Below, piece after piece: positions 27,901 to 37,200 of a stretch of 55,881 bases of DNA. The notes below the pieces were generated by a model. It saw only the letters and a list, made by a program, of their open reading frames with translations, searched no databases and was not told the origin of the DNA. The translations under genes and the position numbers were made by a program. The DNA lies in NCBI GenBank assembly GCA_903828645.1, contig CAIKNA010000209.1, positions 1 through 55,881 of the forward strand, given 5' to 3'. Position 1 is the stretch's first letter. Each line of letters begins with the position of its first letter. This stretch comes from an uncultured Bacteroidales bacterium. Lineage in GTDB: Bacteria > Bacteroidota > Bacteroidia > Bacteroidales > FEN-979.

Positions 27901-30118
27901 GGCACACACTATAATATTTCCCGATTCTCAGATTGTCCATAACATATATGGGGAAGGACAATGAGTTCCAGCGGTAGCTGTCGGAAATATCACCTCCCGG
28001 AAGGCATATGCCATTGTTTGTATTATTTGTCAGCGTAAGGGTTCCAAGGGGCTGTGAAATAGTCAAACTTACTGTTGGATAGTAGATGGCATATAAGTTA
28101 TTATTTATAGTCGAAGAGGTGTAATTCGGCATAGATGCGACAGATGATAAATAAACTCCCGCTCCGCCGTTATAGGAAATGGTGCTGTTTATAAGCGATG
28201 GATTTGAATTGGATAAGGACAACCCCATTTCTGTGTTGCCACGGATGGTGGAGCTTTGGATAATCAGATTCGAGGTCTCCAGCCTGATCCCGTTTCCATC
28301 TGCATTCCGAATATTGCACCGCGACAACAGGGGTTCATTTGACTGGTTGCAATAAAGATTTGCATTGTTAGATCCGAAGCCTGCGTTGGCTATTACCGTA
28401 TAGTTGAACTGGGAAGAAACCCCTGCATCGCTGTTTGGGTCAAAATAGAGCCCGTCCCATTTCCCCTGTTCACTGTTAAAGCTCAGAAATTTTACTGAAT
28501 CCACTGCTGTTCCATTACAGAAAACAGATGCGGCACCAACTGTCATCCCTGTTTCAGGCAGGAAAAGAATGGTAGCACCGGCTTCAAATGTATGTGTACC
28601 GGCAGTAAATGAAATATCAGAAGTGGCCCAGTATGGACTTGCCGCTTTGGTGAAGGTTAGGGTTGCATTTAAATTTCCGTCCAGCTGGGTACCAGGCGTA
28701 ACCAATCGCATTTCATTCAGGGCAGCATTCTGGATACCGGAACCAGTCAGTAAAACAGCATACTGCAGGTATTGCTTTGTCAGACCAATTGTAACAGGTG
28801 TTGTTGCCACAGCGGTTGACCAGTCGCCCCAGATTCCATCAGCGCCGGCGGTACGGTAGGTAACAAAAAGGGTTGCGGGAGCGGTCAGGGTTTTATCAAA
28901 GGCAATTGAACTGATTGTCCTTTCCGCTCCAAGGTCATAAAACGGGTTTGATACAAAAACACCGTGCGCAATATAATTGGCCGTTAATACCATATTCGCA
29001 AACCGGCTATTGATGATCGGTGTTCCCGACAAGTTGGTCCCACCGGTATAGTAGGCCTGTCCATTCCCTGTAAATGCAGAACCATCTTTGGTAAAGTCGT
29101 ACATTACATTTGCAGAAGTACTCCAGGTTAAGGATCCGGCATCAGCATTGGCACAGTAAACCGTGTTACTTAACGTTGCACCGACCGCACCGGCCATCAC
29201 TGCGATGACACCGTTTGTAACCACCGCTGAATGGTTACTTATTGCAACCGGCAGTACACTACCCGCTGACCAGCTTCCGGTTGAGCCGTTTGTGGCAGCC
29301 GGGGTGGCAATATATACGGTATTGCTTTGGGTTCCACTATTATCATACCCCCCCAGCACATATAGTTTGCTGTTGTAGGTCACCGTGCTGTGCCGGTTGC
29401 GGGCAGCCGTCAGGCTGGTACCTGCTGAAAATGCCGATAACGTATTTAACGCATTGACTTTGGTATAATAAACCGTATTCAGGGCTGTGGTTTCAGTCAT
29501 TGAATTAGATCCACCGATCACATAAATGTAGCCCATCATGTAAGTTGCAGTATGTCCCCAAAGATTGGCCGGAAGTGTTACGCCAGAAGTCTGCCAGGCT
29601 CCGATTGTGCCATCTGCGTTGATCGCAGCATAATAAATGGTATTATAAACCTGGGTTGCATCACGGCCCCCCATCACATAAATCGTGTTGGTTCCGATCA
29701 CTACGGCCGGATCGCGCAAAGCCACAGGCAAAGGATTCAAAGCTGTCCAGCTTGTAATCCCTCCCGCCTGGATGGCTGCAACATAAACCGTATTCACTAC
29801 CATTGTATTATTGTATCCCCCAATGAGATAAACATACCTGTCGTTCCAGGAAACGGTTTTATGCCCTGCCAGGGTTTGTGGAAGTACCGTTGTTGTCAGC
29901 CACGTGCCAACATCACTTGCACCAGGTTGCAAATAAACATTATCACTGGCAACCACCGCATTGTTTAAAACTCCTTTATTAAAATCGGCATTGAGGGTTT
30001 GCTTAAACGTGACCTGTGCAGTAGCTGTATCCAGGCCTGTTATAACAATAGAAATCATACCCAGGAATAGAACCTTTACAAAAAGCCGGTTTGTCAGAAA
30101 AAGTAAGTTGGTTTTCAT
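24950..30118 (-). CDS. Giant secreted kelch/beta-helix/dockerin-like protein with T9SS sorting domain (copy 1)
   Basis: 1722 residues with a signal peptide (1-35). Residues 50-340 are kelch-type propeller repeats (VYLIGGYNNTMVVNTVYVA and similar). About 520-1266 is a right-handed parallel beta-helix made of repeated modules (TIRKANGCNIRSENSSQPTL). About 1331-1390 is a CNA-B/carboxypeptidase-regulatory-like sandwich. About 1393-1440 is a dockerin-like pair, whose second repeat AADVNMSHAINGTDALLVMK keeps the D-x-N-x-S...D calcium loop while the first is degenerate. About 1490-1625 is cohesin-like, and from 1638 a T9SS sorting tail ends in KLVVSN. It starts 58 bases after the response regulator stop and is followed by the cohesin gene. 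The helix could bind polysaccharide, but lyase residues were not identified. Confidence 0.82.
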   Translation of the reverse strand: MKTNLLFLTNRLFVKVLFLGMISIVITGLDTATAQVTFKQTLNADFNKGVLNNAVVASDNVYLQPGASDVGTWLTTTVLPQTLAGHKTVSWNDRYVYLIGGYNNTMVVNTVYVAAIQAGGITSWTALNPLPVALRDPAVVIGTNTIYVMGGRDATQVYNTIYYAAINADGTIGAWQTSGVTLPANLWGHTATYMMGYIYVIGGSNSMTETTALNTVYYTKVNALNTLSAFSAGTSLTAARNRHSTVTYNSKLYVLGGYDNSGTQSNTVYIATPAATNGSTGSWSAGSVLPVAISNHSAVVTNGVIAVMAGAVGATLSNTVYCANADAGSLTWSTSANVMYDFTKDGSAFTGNGQAYYTGGTNLSGTPIINSRFANMVLTANYIAHGVFVSNPFYDLGAERTISSIAFDKTLTAPATLFVTYRTAGADGIWGDWSTAVATTPVTIGLTKQYLQYAVLLTGSGIQNAALNEMRLVTPGTQLDGNLNATLTFTKAASPYWATSDISFTAGTHTFEAGATILFLPETGMTVGAASVFCNGTAVDSVKFLSFNSEQGKWDGLYFDPNSDAGVSSQFNYTVIANAGFGSNNANLYCNQSNEPLLSRCNIRNADGNGIRLETSNLIIQSSTIRGNTEMGLSLSNSNPSLINSTISYNGGAGVYLSSVASMPNYTSSTINNNLYAIYYPTVSLTISQPLGTLTLTNNTNNGICLPGGDISDSYRWNSLSFPIYVMDNLRIGKYYSVCRLTIEPGNTIKMASGKNIQVGFSAGSPFGGELYAIGVSDSLINFTSVNGLAGGWEGIYFHDLSDYSGATSYLDYCKVEKGNAYNMYIENTYQPSINHCTIQNAVQDGIKFYGAYNIVANSTFLSNGRYPIYFSEPHTFPTLNGNTYSLNSINMIGYCGGTLSDSRTFQNDGIGYHILDNIVIGKYYSGCRLTVEPGLTLSFASGKSMQVGFYSGSPFGGELYAVGKADSLIIIKPYSGITGDWNGIYFQDQSDYNGAASQLKYCTIKKAGAYNVLCENTANITIDHCTLSDAATDGLRYNAGSGSFTNSAFINNGRYPVNFLDWTSAPYHRNNTFTSNVVNMMALSGGTYTENKTLQKDNAEYLVLDNILIGKYYNISRLTIEPGVSLNFASGKNIQIGYYSGSPFGGELNAVGKADSLITFTPLSGLTGDWNGIYFQDHSDYNGAISSLSYCTIRKANGCNIRSENSSQPTLDHCTLTQAVGNGLNIYNSSLTIKNSTFTYNTGYGIYLDGTGTATLGNTDAYTCNVYNNGTYDLYNNSAIDLNARYNYWGTGDSTMIAYRIFDKSDNSIKGRVNYGPFAQVPSLFTPTTVMSGTVKYANTGANPMKSAAMAIKNFSNTLIASTTTNSLGAYAFPPFASGDYKMTITPSAAWGGVNSTDAQAILKHFAQITPLAGINLAAADVNMSHAINGTDALLVMKRYSLMTSSFPAGDYLYHSDTVYTSGSNVTNNIDMLCFGDVNATYAPAKKSSTSLGLVHEGSVLVESFNEFDFPVRLKTAMHVGAISLGFYYPEDYLEVTDARLSNGVSGFSWTANNGLFVMGWCDLNSLNINDDDVVVLLRMKAKDLSGLTTGIALDIYEDCEFADDNTTPNEWEVVSIPTINTTLTGIRPIGALTELSVYPIPVTQKSAVDFTLGQPGIVKLSLLNIIGTPVMEIACGEFSQGHHKVSINASTIKAGVYLLKIENINNGQTNSDVIKLVVSN
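26560..27960 (-). repeat. Three tandem beta-helix modules of about 565 bp in copy 1
   Basis: The conserved GDWNGIYFQD/GGWEGIYFHD motif recurs near 27735, 27169 and 26600, each time with the same flanking order (RLTIEPG, QVGFYSGSPFGGELYA, YCTIKK, a TYSLNSINMIG-like segment). The period is about 565 bases (188 residues). Copy 2 (37584-43316) has four such modules. Confidence 0.7.
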
Positions 30119-30176
30119 AATAAACTGTTTTTAAATAAGTTAATTTGATTTTTATGGCTCAATTTATTGTTTTCCA

Positions 30177-30806
30177 TCATACGATTTTTTCCTTCAATGC
30201 TCTCGCAACTGCCTGGGCTTTTGAGTGAACCTGCAGTTTCTCGTATATGTTTTTTATGTGGTTACGTACGGTTTGAAGACTGATAAACAGTGAATCGGCA
30301 ATGGACATGGTTGTCATTCCCTGTGTTATAAGGCTTAAAATTTCCTTCTCACGGGGTGTGAGGTTGGTAGGAGATTCATTCGCCGCTTTTTGGGGTTGAA
30401 ACAAAGCCAGCACTTGTTTTGCGACCATAGGGGTGAGTGCAGCGCCGCCTTCGTATACCTGTTGAATGGCTTCAAGAATTTTCTCCGGGCTTGTCTTTTT
30501 AAGAATATATCCATCAGCTCCTGCCCTGATTGCGTTGACAATGCTTTCCTCGTCATCCTGGATGGTGAGCATGATGATCTTCTGCCCGGGAAATTTTTCT
30601 TTGAAAAAAGGAATAGCCTCCACACCTGAGAGTTCCGGAAGGTTGATATCAAGGAGGATAATGTCGACAGGAACCTGGGTGCCAATTGCCTCTTCTGCTG
30701 AACCCATTGCCCATTCAACCCGGTACCCGGAAAAGGAGGACATCAGGAATATCAGACTTTGCCTGAATTCGGAATGGTCTTCCACGATACCGATCGAAAT
30801 TTCCAT
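30177..30806 (-). CDS. NarL/FixJ-type response regulator
   Basis: 209 residues. The receiver domain has the acidic pair E9-D10, the phosphoacceptor D53 in IILLDINLPELSG, T81 in MLTIQ and K103 in YILKKTS. The C-terminal LuxR-type helix-turn-helix (about 145-205) contains NLTPREKEILSLITQGMTTM and TVRNHIKNIYEKLQVHSKAQ. It follows the histidine kinase gene by 59 bases and precedes the kelch/dockerin gene by 58, so it is almost certainly the kinase's partner. Its targets are probably the flanking surface-protein genes, by analogy with two-component systems encoded within the operon they control. Confidence 0.92.
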   Translation of the reverse strand: MEISIGIVEDHSEFRQSLIFLMSSFSGYRVEWAMGSAEEAIGTQVPVDIILLDINLPELSGVEAIPFFKEKFPGQKIIMLTIQDDEESIVNAIRAGADGYILKKTSPEKILEAIQQVYEGGAALTPMVAKQVLALFQPQKAANESPTNLTPREKEILSLITQGMTTMSIADSLFISLQTVRNHIKNIYEKLQVHSKAQAVARALKEKIV

Positions 30807-30865
30807 GTGAAATATTTGACCGCAAATTAAACATTATAAAAAGGAAAGGATATAGCCTGTTTAGG

Positions 30866-33800
30866 TCATATTTTAAAAGAAATTTCAATGCAGCTTCCTG
30901 AACCTATGTTCGATTGAACGCTCAGTTCAATTCCGGATTCTGATGCCCTGCGGTGCATGTTGATCAACCCATTCCCGTGCGAACCTGCAGGAGGTGATTC
31001 ATTTACATAAAACCCTACTCCATCATCATTCAACCTGATAAAACACCTGCTCCCGGCATACCATGCCCGCATGGTGACATTTTTGGCAGACGAATGCCGG
31101 ATGGCATTGTTCAATGCCTCCTTGAGAATGAGGAATGTATCGTGGCGCAACTTGTCGTGTAAGATAATCTCATGTGCGGGAAGTTCAACTTTTTCATCGT
31201 AGCGGATCATATTGTCTGTCAGCACATCAAACATCATGGCACTCACTTTTGAAAGCAAACTGCGGAGCGAGTCATTGCGGGGTGCGGTCATCCAGATAAT
31301 ATCGGTAATCGATTGCAGGGCCGACTGGGTTAGTCCTGCAATTTTTGCCGAAAGATGCTGAAACTTCAATGGTGAAATATTGGTCATCCCCTTTAGCGTA
31401 CTCGAATAGATTGAGATGCTCCCAAGCGTTGAAGCAAGGTCATCATGCAGGTCACGCGAAATTTTTTCCCGTAATTCTCTTTTTTCCCGTTCCGACTGTC
31501 GTTTCAATATGATCTTTTCTGTAATCAGGTGCAGAATGACCAGGCCAATAACAGCAAGTGCCGGCGATATTAAAAAAAAGATCAGGGATGTGCTGAAAAG
31601 AAAAATCCGGTTGATCAGGGCGAAAAGAATAAAGATCGCAAAACACGTCATCCATCTAACCGCCTTGATATAAGCCGATCCCCTTTGCTGGAATCGCAGA
31701 TAGATTAGCAGGATCATCAATACTGCCAGGTACTTGACTATTTCAAGCCGGGTTTCGGGATCGGAAAAAAAACGGATAATGGCTTTTTGCGATAAAGTCT
31801 TAAATGCGGGAAACCCGGTCTCCTCATTGACCAGGATTACTGAACCCGTTATGATGTTCCTGACTGTAACGGTTATACCCGATGCCGGGAATTTGATGCA
31901 CGCAGAATATTTCAAACCCGGTTTCAATGCAAAAATTGCCTCCTTGGCAGAGATGGACCCATACCCTCCGCCCCCGCTGATTTCACGAAAACCGGCGATG
32001 GAATCCTTCTCTCCACCCGATCTAACCATATAAAGGAAAATTTTTGTCCCGATGGCATTTCTATTCGACCGGGTTCCCTGGATTTTAAAGGTGACTGAAT
32101 TCTTTTTCTCCATTTTATTGACAAAAAGCAAACTGCTTCCATTGATATAGTTTGCTGCATAAAAATCCTCATCCCCGTCATTGTCAATATCACCAACAGC
32201 ACACCCTGTGGAGTAACCGCTCAGTTCGGTTCCAAAGGTTCCGGTAACCTCTTCAAAATGCGTTCCCCTGATGTTCCTGTACATCACATTGTCCCCAACA
32301 TTGGTTATATACAAATCCTGGAAGCCATCGAGATCGAAATCGGCAAACACCGCTCCATTGGTCAGATATTCCTTTTTGTCAAAATACATCGAAGTTGCAT
32401 CCCGGAATATCCCTTTTCCATCGTTCAGATAAAGCTTGTTGGCTGCATGCCTGTTCGCAATAAAAAGGTCGGGATACCCGTCGTTATTGACATCGGCGAT
32501 TACGATTGCATTGCTTTTTGCAGGTTCGGATTTCGCCAGATCGGTTTGTGCCGTATAATCGCGAAACCTGACCTTTCCGTTCCGTGTCTCATTGAGATAG
32601 ATCTTGTTTGAAGGATACCAGAAGGTTACACACAGGTCGGGATAACCATCCCCGTTCACATCACTGAAGGAGGAACACATCCCTCCCCTTGCAGAAGCGA
32701 GACCTGACACAACGGTGATATCTGTAAAATAACCATTGCCATCATTGAGATACAGCCGGTTGGACCCATTTTCGCTGGTAACAAACAGATCGAGGTCGCC
32801 ATCAAGGTCAACATCCGCAAATACAGCCGAATTCGAACGGTTCACGTCGTCGCATGCACGGTTGGGCTGGTCCATTACATTCCTGAAAAAGCCTTTGCCA
32901 TTATTCAGCAGCAACTTGTTCCTGCCATTCAAAGAGCATATATAAATATCTTCATCCCCATCGTTGTCAACATCTGCCACTGCAACTCCCAGTTTCAAAT
33001 CTGAAGGAGCTGCGGCATTTTTATCTGTGTTCAGTCCAATCACCCCTCGTTTCGCAGCCTCCTCCAAAAAACTATGAAAAACAGGAATATTCTGTTTTGA
33101 TTCAATATTATTAATAAATAATTTGTCGGGATCTGAAATGCAAACAGCATAAATATCCAGTCTGCCATCTCCATTAAAATCAGCAATCGCAACACCATAT
33201 TCGTTATCGACATCGATTCCGTAAGCAATCAATTTTTGAGAAGAAAAGCCAGGATAACTTTCATTGTAAACCGGAAATTTTCTACTCCCGGAATAAAGCA
33301 ATAAACCGTTATCGCCTGCGATCCATATCTCATTTTTCCCGTTAAACGCAACGGAATTCAGGTTTTCCTTTCCGTCGTAACGTATCTTTTGCAGGATTCC
33401 GTTTTGCTGAACAAGGATTAGACCACCATCACCAATAACCCATAATTCGTTTTCTTTGCGTAAATAAATTTTTCTTGCATTCTTTAACAAGGGATGCCGC
33501 AATTGCCCGATAATTTTTCCCCGTAACGTTTCAATAACCGCATCCTCGCATAAAATAAATCCGTGTTCGGGAGTGATAAACTGAAAATCCTTTACGGCTT
33601 TATCAGGAAAAAGCCTGGAAAATTTACCCATTTCAGATACAAACAATTCATTAACCTGACTTAGAACCCAGAAATTATCGATGGCTGATCCATCAATTCG
33701 TATAATATAACCGCGCGTTCCAACAGGATTGACTTTTACAAACTTTCCCTGGTTGTAAATCACAACATCGGAAAAACTTCCAAAAAAACCAAGTTCCTGT

Positions 33801-34219
33801 GTCGGAAAAGTGATTGATGAAATATCATTTCCAAGTGGTGTCCGAATGTTTTCGAGAATCCCATTATGGTAATGGTACAACAGGGAAGTACTTGTTTCCA
33901 GGGTGTTGCAGAACCAGATATCGTCAGGGGAAATAGCTTCAAATGTATTGATAGCTCCGGCGACAGGGAAATCGACCTTCTTCCACGTATCCTCAACAAG
34001 GGTGTATATTTTATTGGTAAGAAAATACCCGGTTCCGTCGCGGGTCATTGATACTTCCCGGATATTTGATTTGGTGCCGGAATTTACGCGGATAAACGAT
34101 TGGGATGAACCCGCAACCGGTGTCCCAATGCAATACATTATGGTTAAAAAAAATCCAAGGCAATTAACTTTGCCCTGGATTTGCAAATAATACCAAACGA
34201 ATATACCAATGCGACCCAT
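30866..34219 (-). CDS. Sensor histidine kinase with propeller/VCBS/ASPIC ectodomain
   Basis: 1117 residues. After an N-terminal hydrophobic signal (about 18-38) comes a propeller-like region to about 330. Seven VCBS/FG-GAP calcium motifs lie at about 343-680 (ADFNGDGRLDIY, ADVDNDGDEDIY, ADVDLDGDLDLF, SDVNGDGYPDLC, ADVNNDGYPDLF, ADFDLDGFQDLY, GDIDNDGDEDFY). An ASPIC/UnbV-like segment follows at about 718-790 (NAIGTKIFLYM, ISGGGGYGSI). Hydrophobic helices lie near 833, 858 and 885, then a HisKA_3 dimerisation domain with H925 in SRDLHDDLASTLGSI, and an HATPase with KEALNNAIRHS, NDDGVGF and HGNGLINM. The intracellular part is a normal NarL-type kinase; the outside resembles secreted calcium-binding adhesins, which is unusual for a sensor. 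The start chosen gives a signal; an internal ATG 27 codons later is possible. Confidence 0.85.
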   Translation of the reverse strand: MGRIGIFVWYYLQIQGKVNCLGFFLTIMYCIGTPVAGSSQSFIRVNSGTKSNIREVSMTRDGTGYFLTNKIYTLVEDTWKKVDFPVAGAINTFEAISPDDIWFCNTLETSTSLLYHYHNGILENIRTPLGNDISSITFPTQELGFFGSFSDVVIYNQGKFVKVNPVGTRGYIIRIDGSAIDNFWVLSQVNELFVSEMGKFSRLFPDKAVKDFQFITPEHGFILCEDAVIETLRGKIIGQLRHPLLKNARKIYLRKENELWVIGDGGLILVQQNGILQKIRYDGKENLNSVAFNGKNEIWIAGDNGLLLYSGSRKFPVYNESYPGFSSQKLIAYGIDVDNEYGVAIADFNGDGRLDIYAVCISDPDKLFINNIESKQNIPVFHSFLEEAAKRGVIGLNTDKNAAAPSDLKLGVAVADVDNDGDEDIYICSLNGRNKLLLNNGKGFFRNVMDQPNRACDDVNRSNSAVFADVDLDGDLDLFVTSENGSNRLYLNDGNGYFTDITVVSGLASARGGMCSSFSDVNGDGYPDLCVTFWYPSNKIYLNETRNGKVRFRDYTAQTDLAKSEPAKSNAIVIADVNNDGYPDLFIANRHAANKLYLNDGKGIFRDATSMYFDKKEYLTNGAVFADFDLDGFQDLYITNVGDNVMYRNIRGTHFEEVTGTFGTELSGYSTGCAVGDIDNDGDEDFYAANYINGSSLLFVNKMEKKNSVTFKIQGTRSNRNAIGTKIFLYMVRSGGEKDSIAGFREISGGGGYGSISAKEAIFALKPGLKYSACIKFPASGITVTVRNIITGSVILVNEETGFPAFKTLSQKAIIRFFSDPETRLEIVKYLAVLMILLIYLRFQQRGSAYIKAVRWMTCFAIFILFALINRIFLFSTSLIFFLISPALAVIGLVILHLITEKIILKRQSEREKRELREKISRDLHDDLASTLGSISIYSSTLKGMTNISPLKFQHLSAKIAGLTQSALQSITDIIWMTAPRNDSLRSLLSKVSAMMFDVLTDNMIRYDEKVELPAHEIILHDKLRHDTFLILKEALNNAIRHSSAKNVTMRAWYAGSRCFIRLNDDGVGFYVNESPPAGSHGNGLINMHRRASESGIELSVQSNIGSGSCIEISFKI

Positions 34220-34240
34220 TACCAGAAAGTTCTCTGGTAA
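34219..34240 (-). promoter_or_regulatory. Hairpin touching the histidine kinase start codon
   Basis: TTACCAGA and TCTGGTAA form a perfect 8-base stem around a 6-base loop, in the 36-base gap between the upstream cohesin gene and the kinase; its last base is the A of the kinase ATG. It is not followed by a T-run, so a terminator is unlikely. It could lower kinase translation relative to the surface proteins, or be an operator. Confidence 0.4.
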
Positions 34241-34255
34241 AGGTATTACTTATCC

Positions 34256-37200
34256 TTAGAATTTAACTATCTTTTTCGTCCCGCTGTTTTTCCCGCAGGT
34301 TATACGAATAAGGTATATTCCAACCGGAATGGTGGTCAGTGAAAAAGGGTGTGTGCGGCTGCCGGTAAAAGTTTCACTGGCAATTTTTTCCCCATGGATT
34401 CCAACCAGTTCAGCCTTCACTGGTATCGTTTCGCAATCCTGCGACAGTTCCAGAATAAAATTCCCCGAGGTCGGATTTGGATATACCCTGAAAAATGATT
34501 CGTCCGGTGGAGATGGTTGTGTTTCCTCTACCACCATGGCAACAGGTGCTGCCGGCAATGAACTGCAATATTGTCCGGATGTGGTGATGTATCCGTGCAA
34601 ATATCCTCCGGGGTTAACCGTCGTTCCAGGAAGATAGCTGATCATCTGGCCGGCAATCATGTTTACGCTGCCTCCGCTCTGAACCACAAAGCTGGCTCCT
34701 CCTCCGGCAACGGTTATCGTTTGGGTTGCATTGAAACAGTTGTTCTGCCCGCTGCCAATGGTGATATCCTTCACGGAAATGTCGGACGGGAAAATTACAT
34801 TTACCACATCGGAGCCGCTGCACCCTGTTGTATTGACGGTCAGTATATAAGCAGTAGTTGTGGGCGGTGACGCTACCGGATTCGCAATTGCAGGGTTGTC
34901 AAGCCAATATGACGGGGTCCATGACCATGTGTATGGAGGAGTTCCTCCCGTTGCAGAGGCATTGATCTGTACCGAACCTGATGTCAGAATGAGGTCACTC
35001 CCTGCATTTACGATCAGGGCATTGGCGACCACCGAAAGGGTTGAAGTATTGTAAAATGAAGTGATGATTGTTCCTGCCGGATCGCTGTACTCACAGGCTC
35101 CTGCCGTCTGCGTGTCCCAGCTGAGGGATGTGGAAATACCCGCAGCAGCTCTGAAACGGAACTGGATCAGAACCCCCGATCCGATATTGGCTGCCGTTGC
35201 GGATGCCCATGAAAGGAAGACCTTGTTGGCCGTACGGTTCACAACCAGCATGCCAGCAGCCAGGGCCGCATTGGTTCCCTGGTATCCTTCAAAGGTCATC
35301 TTGGTTGTATCAAAGATCATGGTCAGCGAAATGCCGCCAACATTGCTGCAATTCGTTACATTGACTGGAATAATGAGGTTCCCTGTACATGAATTGGTTA
35401 CCACCCCCGGGGTGGTTGTGATGGCAGCCTGCGTTACCGTGAGTTGTGCGTCATTTGAGGTAACGGAAGGGGTGCAGGTGCCTGAAACAATACAGTGGTA
35501 TGAATACCCGTTCATCCCTGTAGAAGCGGGATTGATAGTGAGTGTGGAGCTTGTTACTCCTGAATAGGGAGTTACATTTGTGAGGTTCGACCAGTTCAAT
35601 CCTCCATTCGTAGTCACCTGCCATAAATATCCAAGACCGGTGCCGGAGGCTGAGACCGAAAAAGAGGTGCTTCCTCCGGCATAGATGGTTTTATTTACAG
35701 GATCGGCAATGATGCTAGGGGGCGTGTTGATTGTTGCGTTTCCATTGGTCCACGTGGAAAAGATAACCAGCCCGCTGAGGTCGCTGTATTCACAGTTCCC
35801 CGGGGTTTGTGTGTCCCAGGTGAGGGTGCTGGCCCCCGGGGTTCCGGTAAATTTCAACTCGATCAGCAATCCCCCGCTGGCAATCGTCGCCGCCGTGGTG
35901 TTCGACCAGGTCAGGTAAACGGATCCGGCTGAAACATTAGCGGTGAAAATTCCACCGGAAACATTGACATTTAAATTCTGGTAACCGGTATAGGTCAGGA
36001 CTGCCGGATTAAAATTCAGGGTGAGTGAAAAAGAGGCAACACCAATAAAATCGGTCACATTTACCGGGATGATGATCTGACCCGGGCATCCGGTTACCGT
36101 GCCACAAGCCGTTATGATGTTAGGCAGCACAGTAAGAACCGCAGCGTTCGAATAAACCACCGGCAAACAGGTACCGGTTACGCGGCAACGATACTGGTAA
36201 CTACTCATTGACAGCTGGGCATTCGAAATGTTCATGGTGGCATTGGTCACATTGGTATAATTCCCGGTATTGGTAAGGTTGGCCCATGATCCCCCGGCAT
36301 TTGTACTCACCTGCCACAGGTAGGACAATCCCGAACCGGAAGCGGAAATGCTGAAACTCGTGTTTTGACCTTTGGCAATTATTACACTTACAGGGTTGCT
36401 GACAATCGACGGCAGGGCATATATCGTCTCACTGCCATTGACAAAAACCCCGGTGAACAGGGTTCCTCCCAAAGCGCTGTACTCGCAATTGCCTTCAGTG
36501 GCAAGGTCCCACGTCAGGCTGCTGGAACCGGTAGCTGATGTGAAAAGAAGTTCCGCAATGGTTCCGTTGCCGAAACTTGCTGCGGTTGTAGAGGTCCATG
36601 TCATGTAAACTTTCCCTCCCGATGGATTCAGAACGAACGTTCCACCCGATAGGGCTCCGTTCAGGTTCTGAAAACCGGTATAAGTCAGGCAGGATGAATT
36701 ATAAGAAAAGGTAAGAGAAAATGAGGCCACCCCGTTGAAATTGGTCACGGTTACCGGAACAACAATACTCCCCGGGCAAAAGCTCGCTGTTGGGAGGGTT
36801 GTGGTTATCGGATTGATGACCGAAAGTGTCACCTCGTTGGTGTAAACCACGGGGGTGCAGGTACCTGTAAGCCTGCAGCGGTATTTATATCCATTATACG
36901 CCAAAGGCGTATTGGTAATGGTCATGTTTGAAGAGGTAACCCCGGAATAGGGCGCCACGTTTGTGAGGTCGCTCCAACTGGTTCCATTGTTGATGCTGAT
37001 TTGCCAGAGGTAGGCGATACCCGTTCCGCTGGCCGAAACGCTGAAATTAACATTCTGCCCGACCAGGGCTGTTTGACTGGCAGGCTGGGTGTTGATAACC
37101 GGCGGCTGGTTTATGTTTGCCGTGCCATTGATAAAGGTGGCCGGAAGTACATTTCCGATGACATCGCTGTATTCACAGTTTCCGGGTGTCTGGGTATCCC

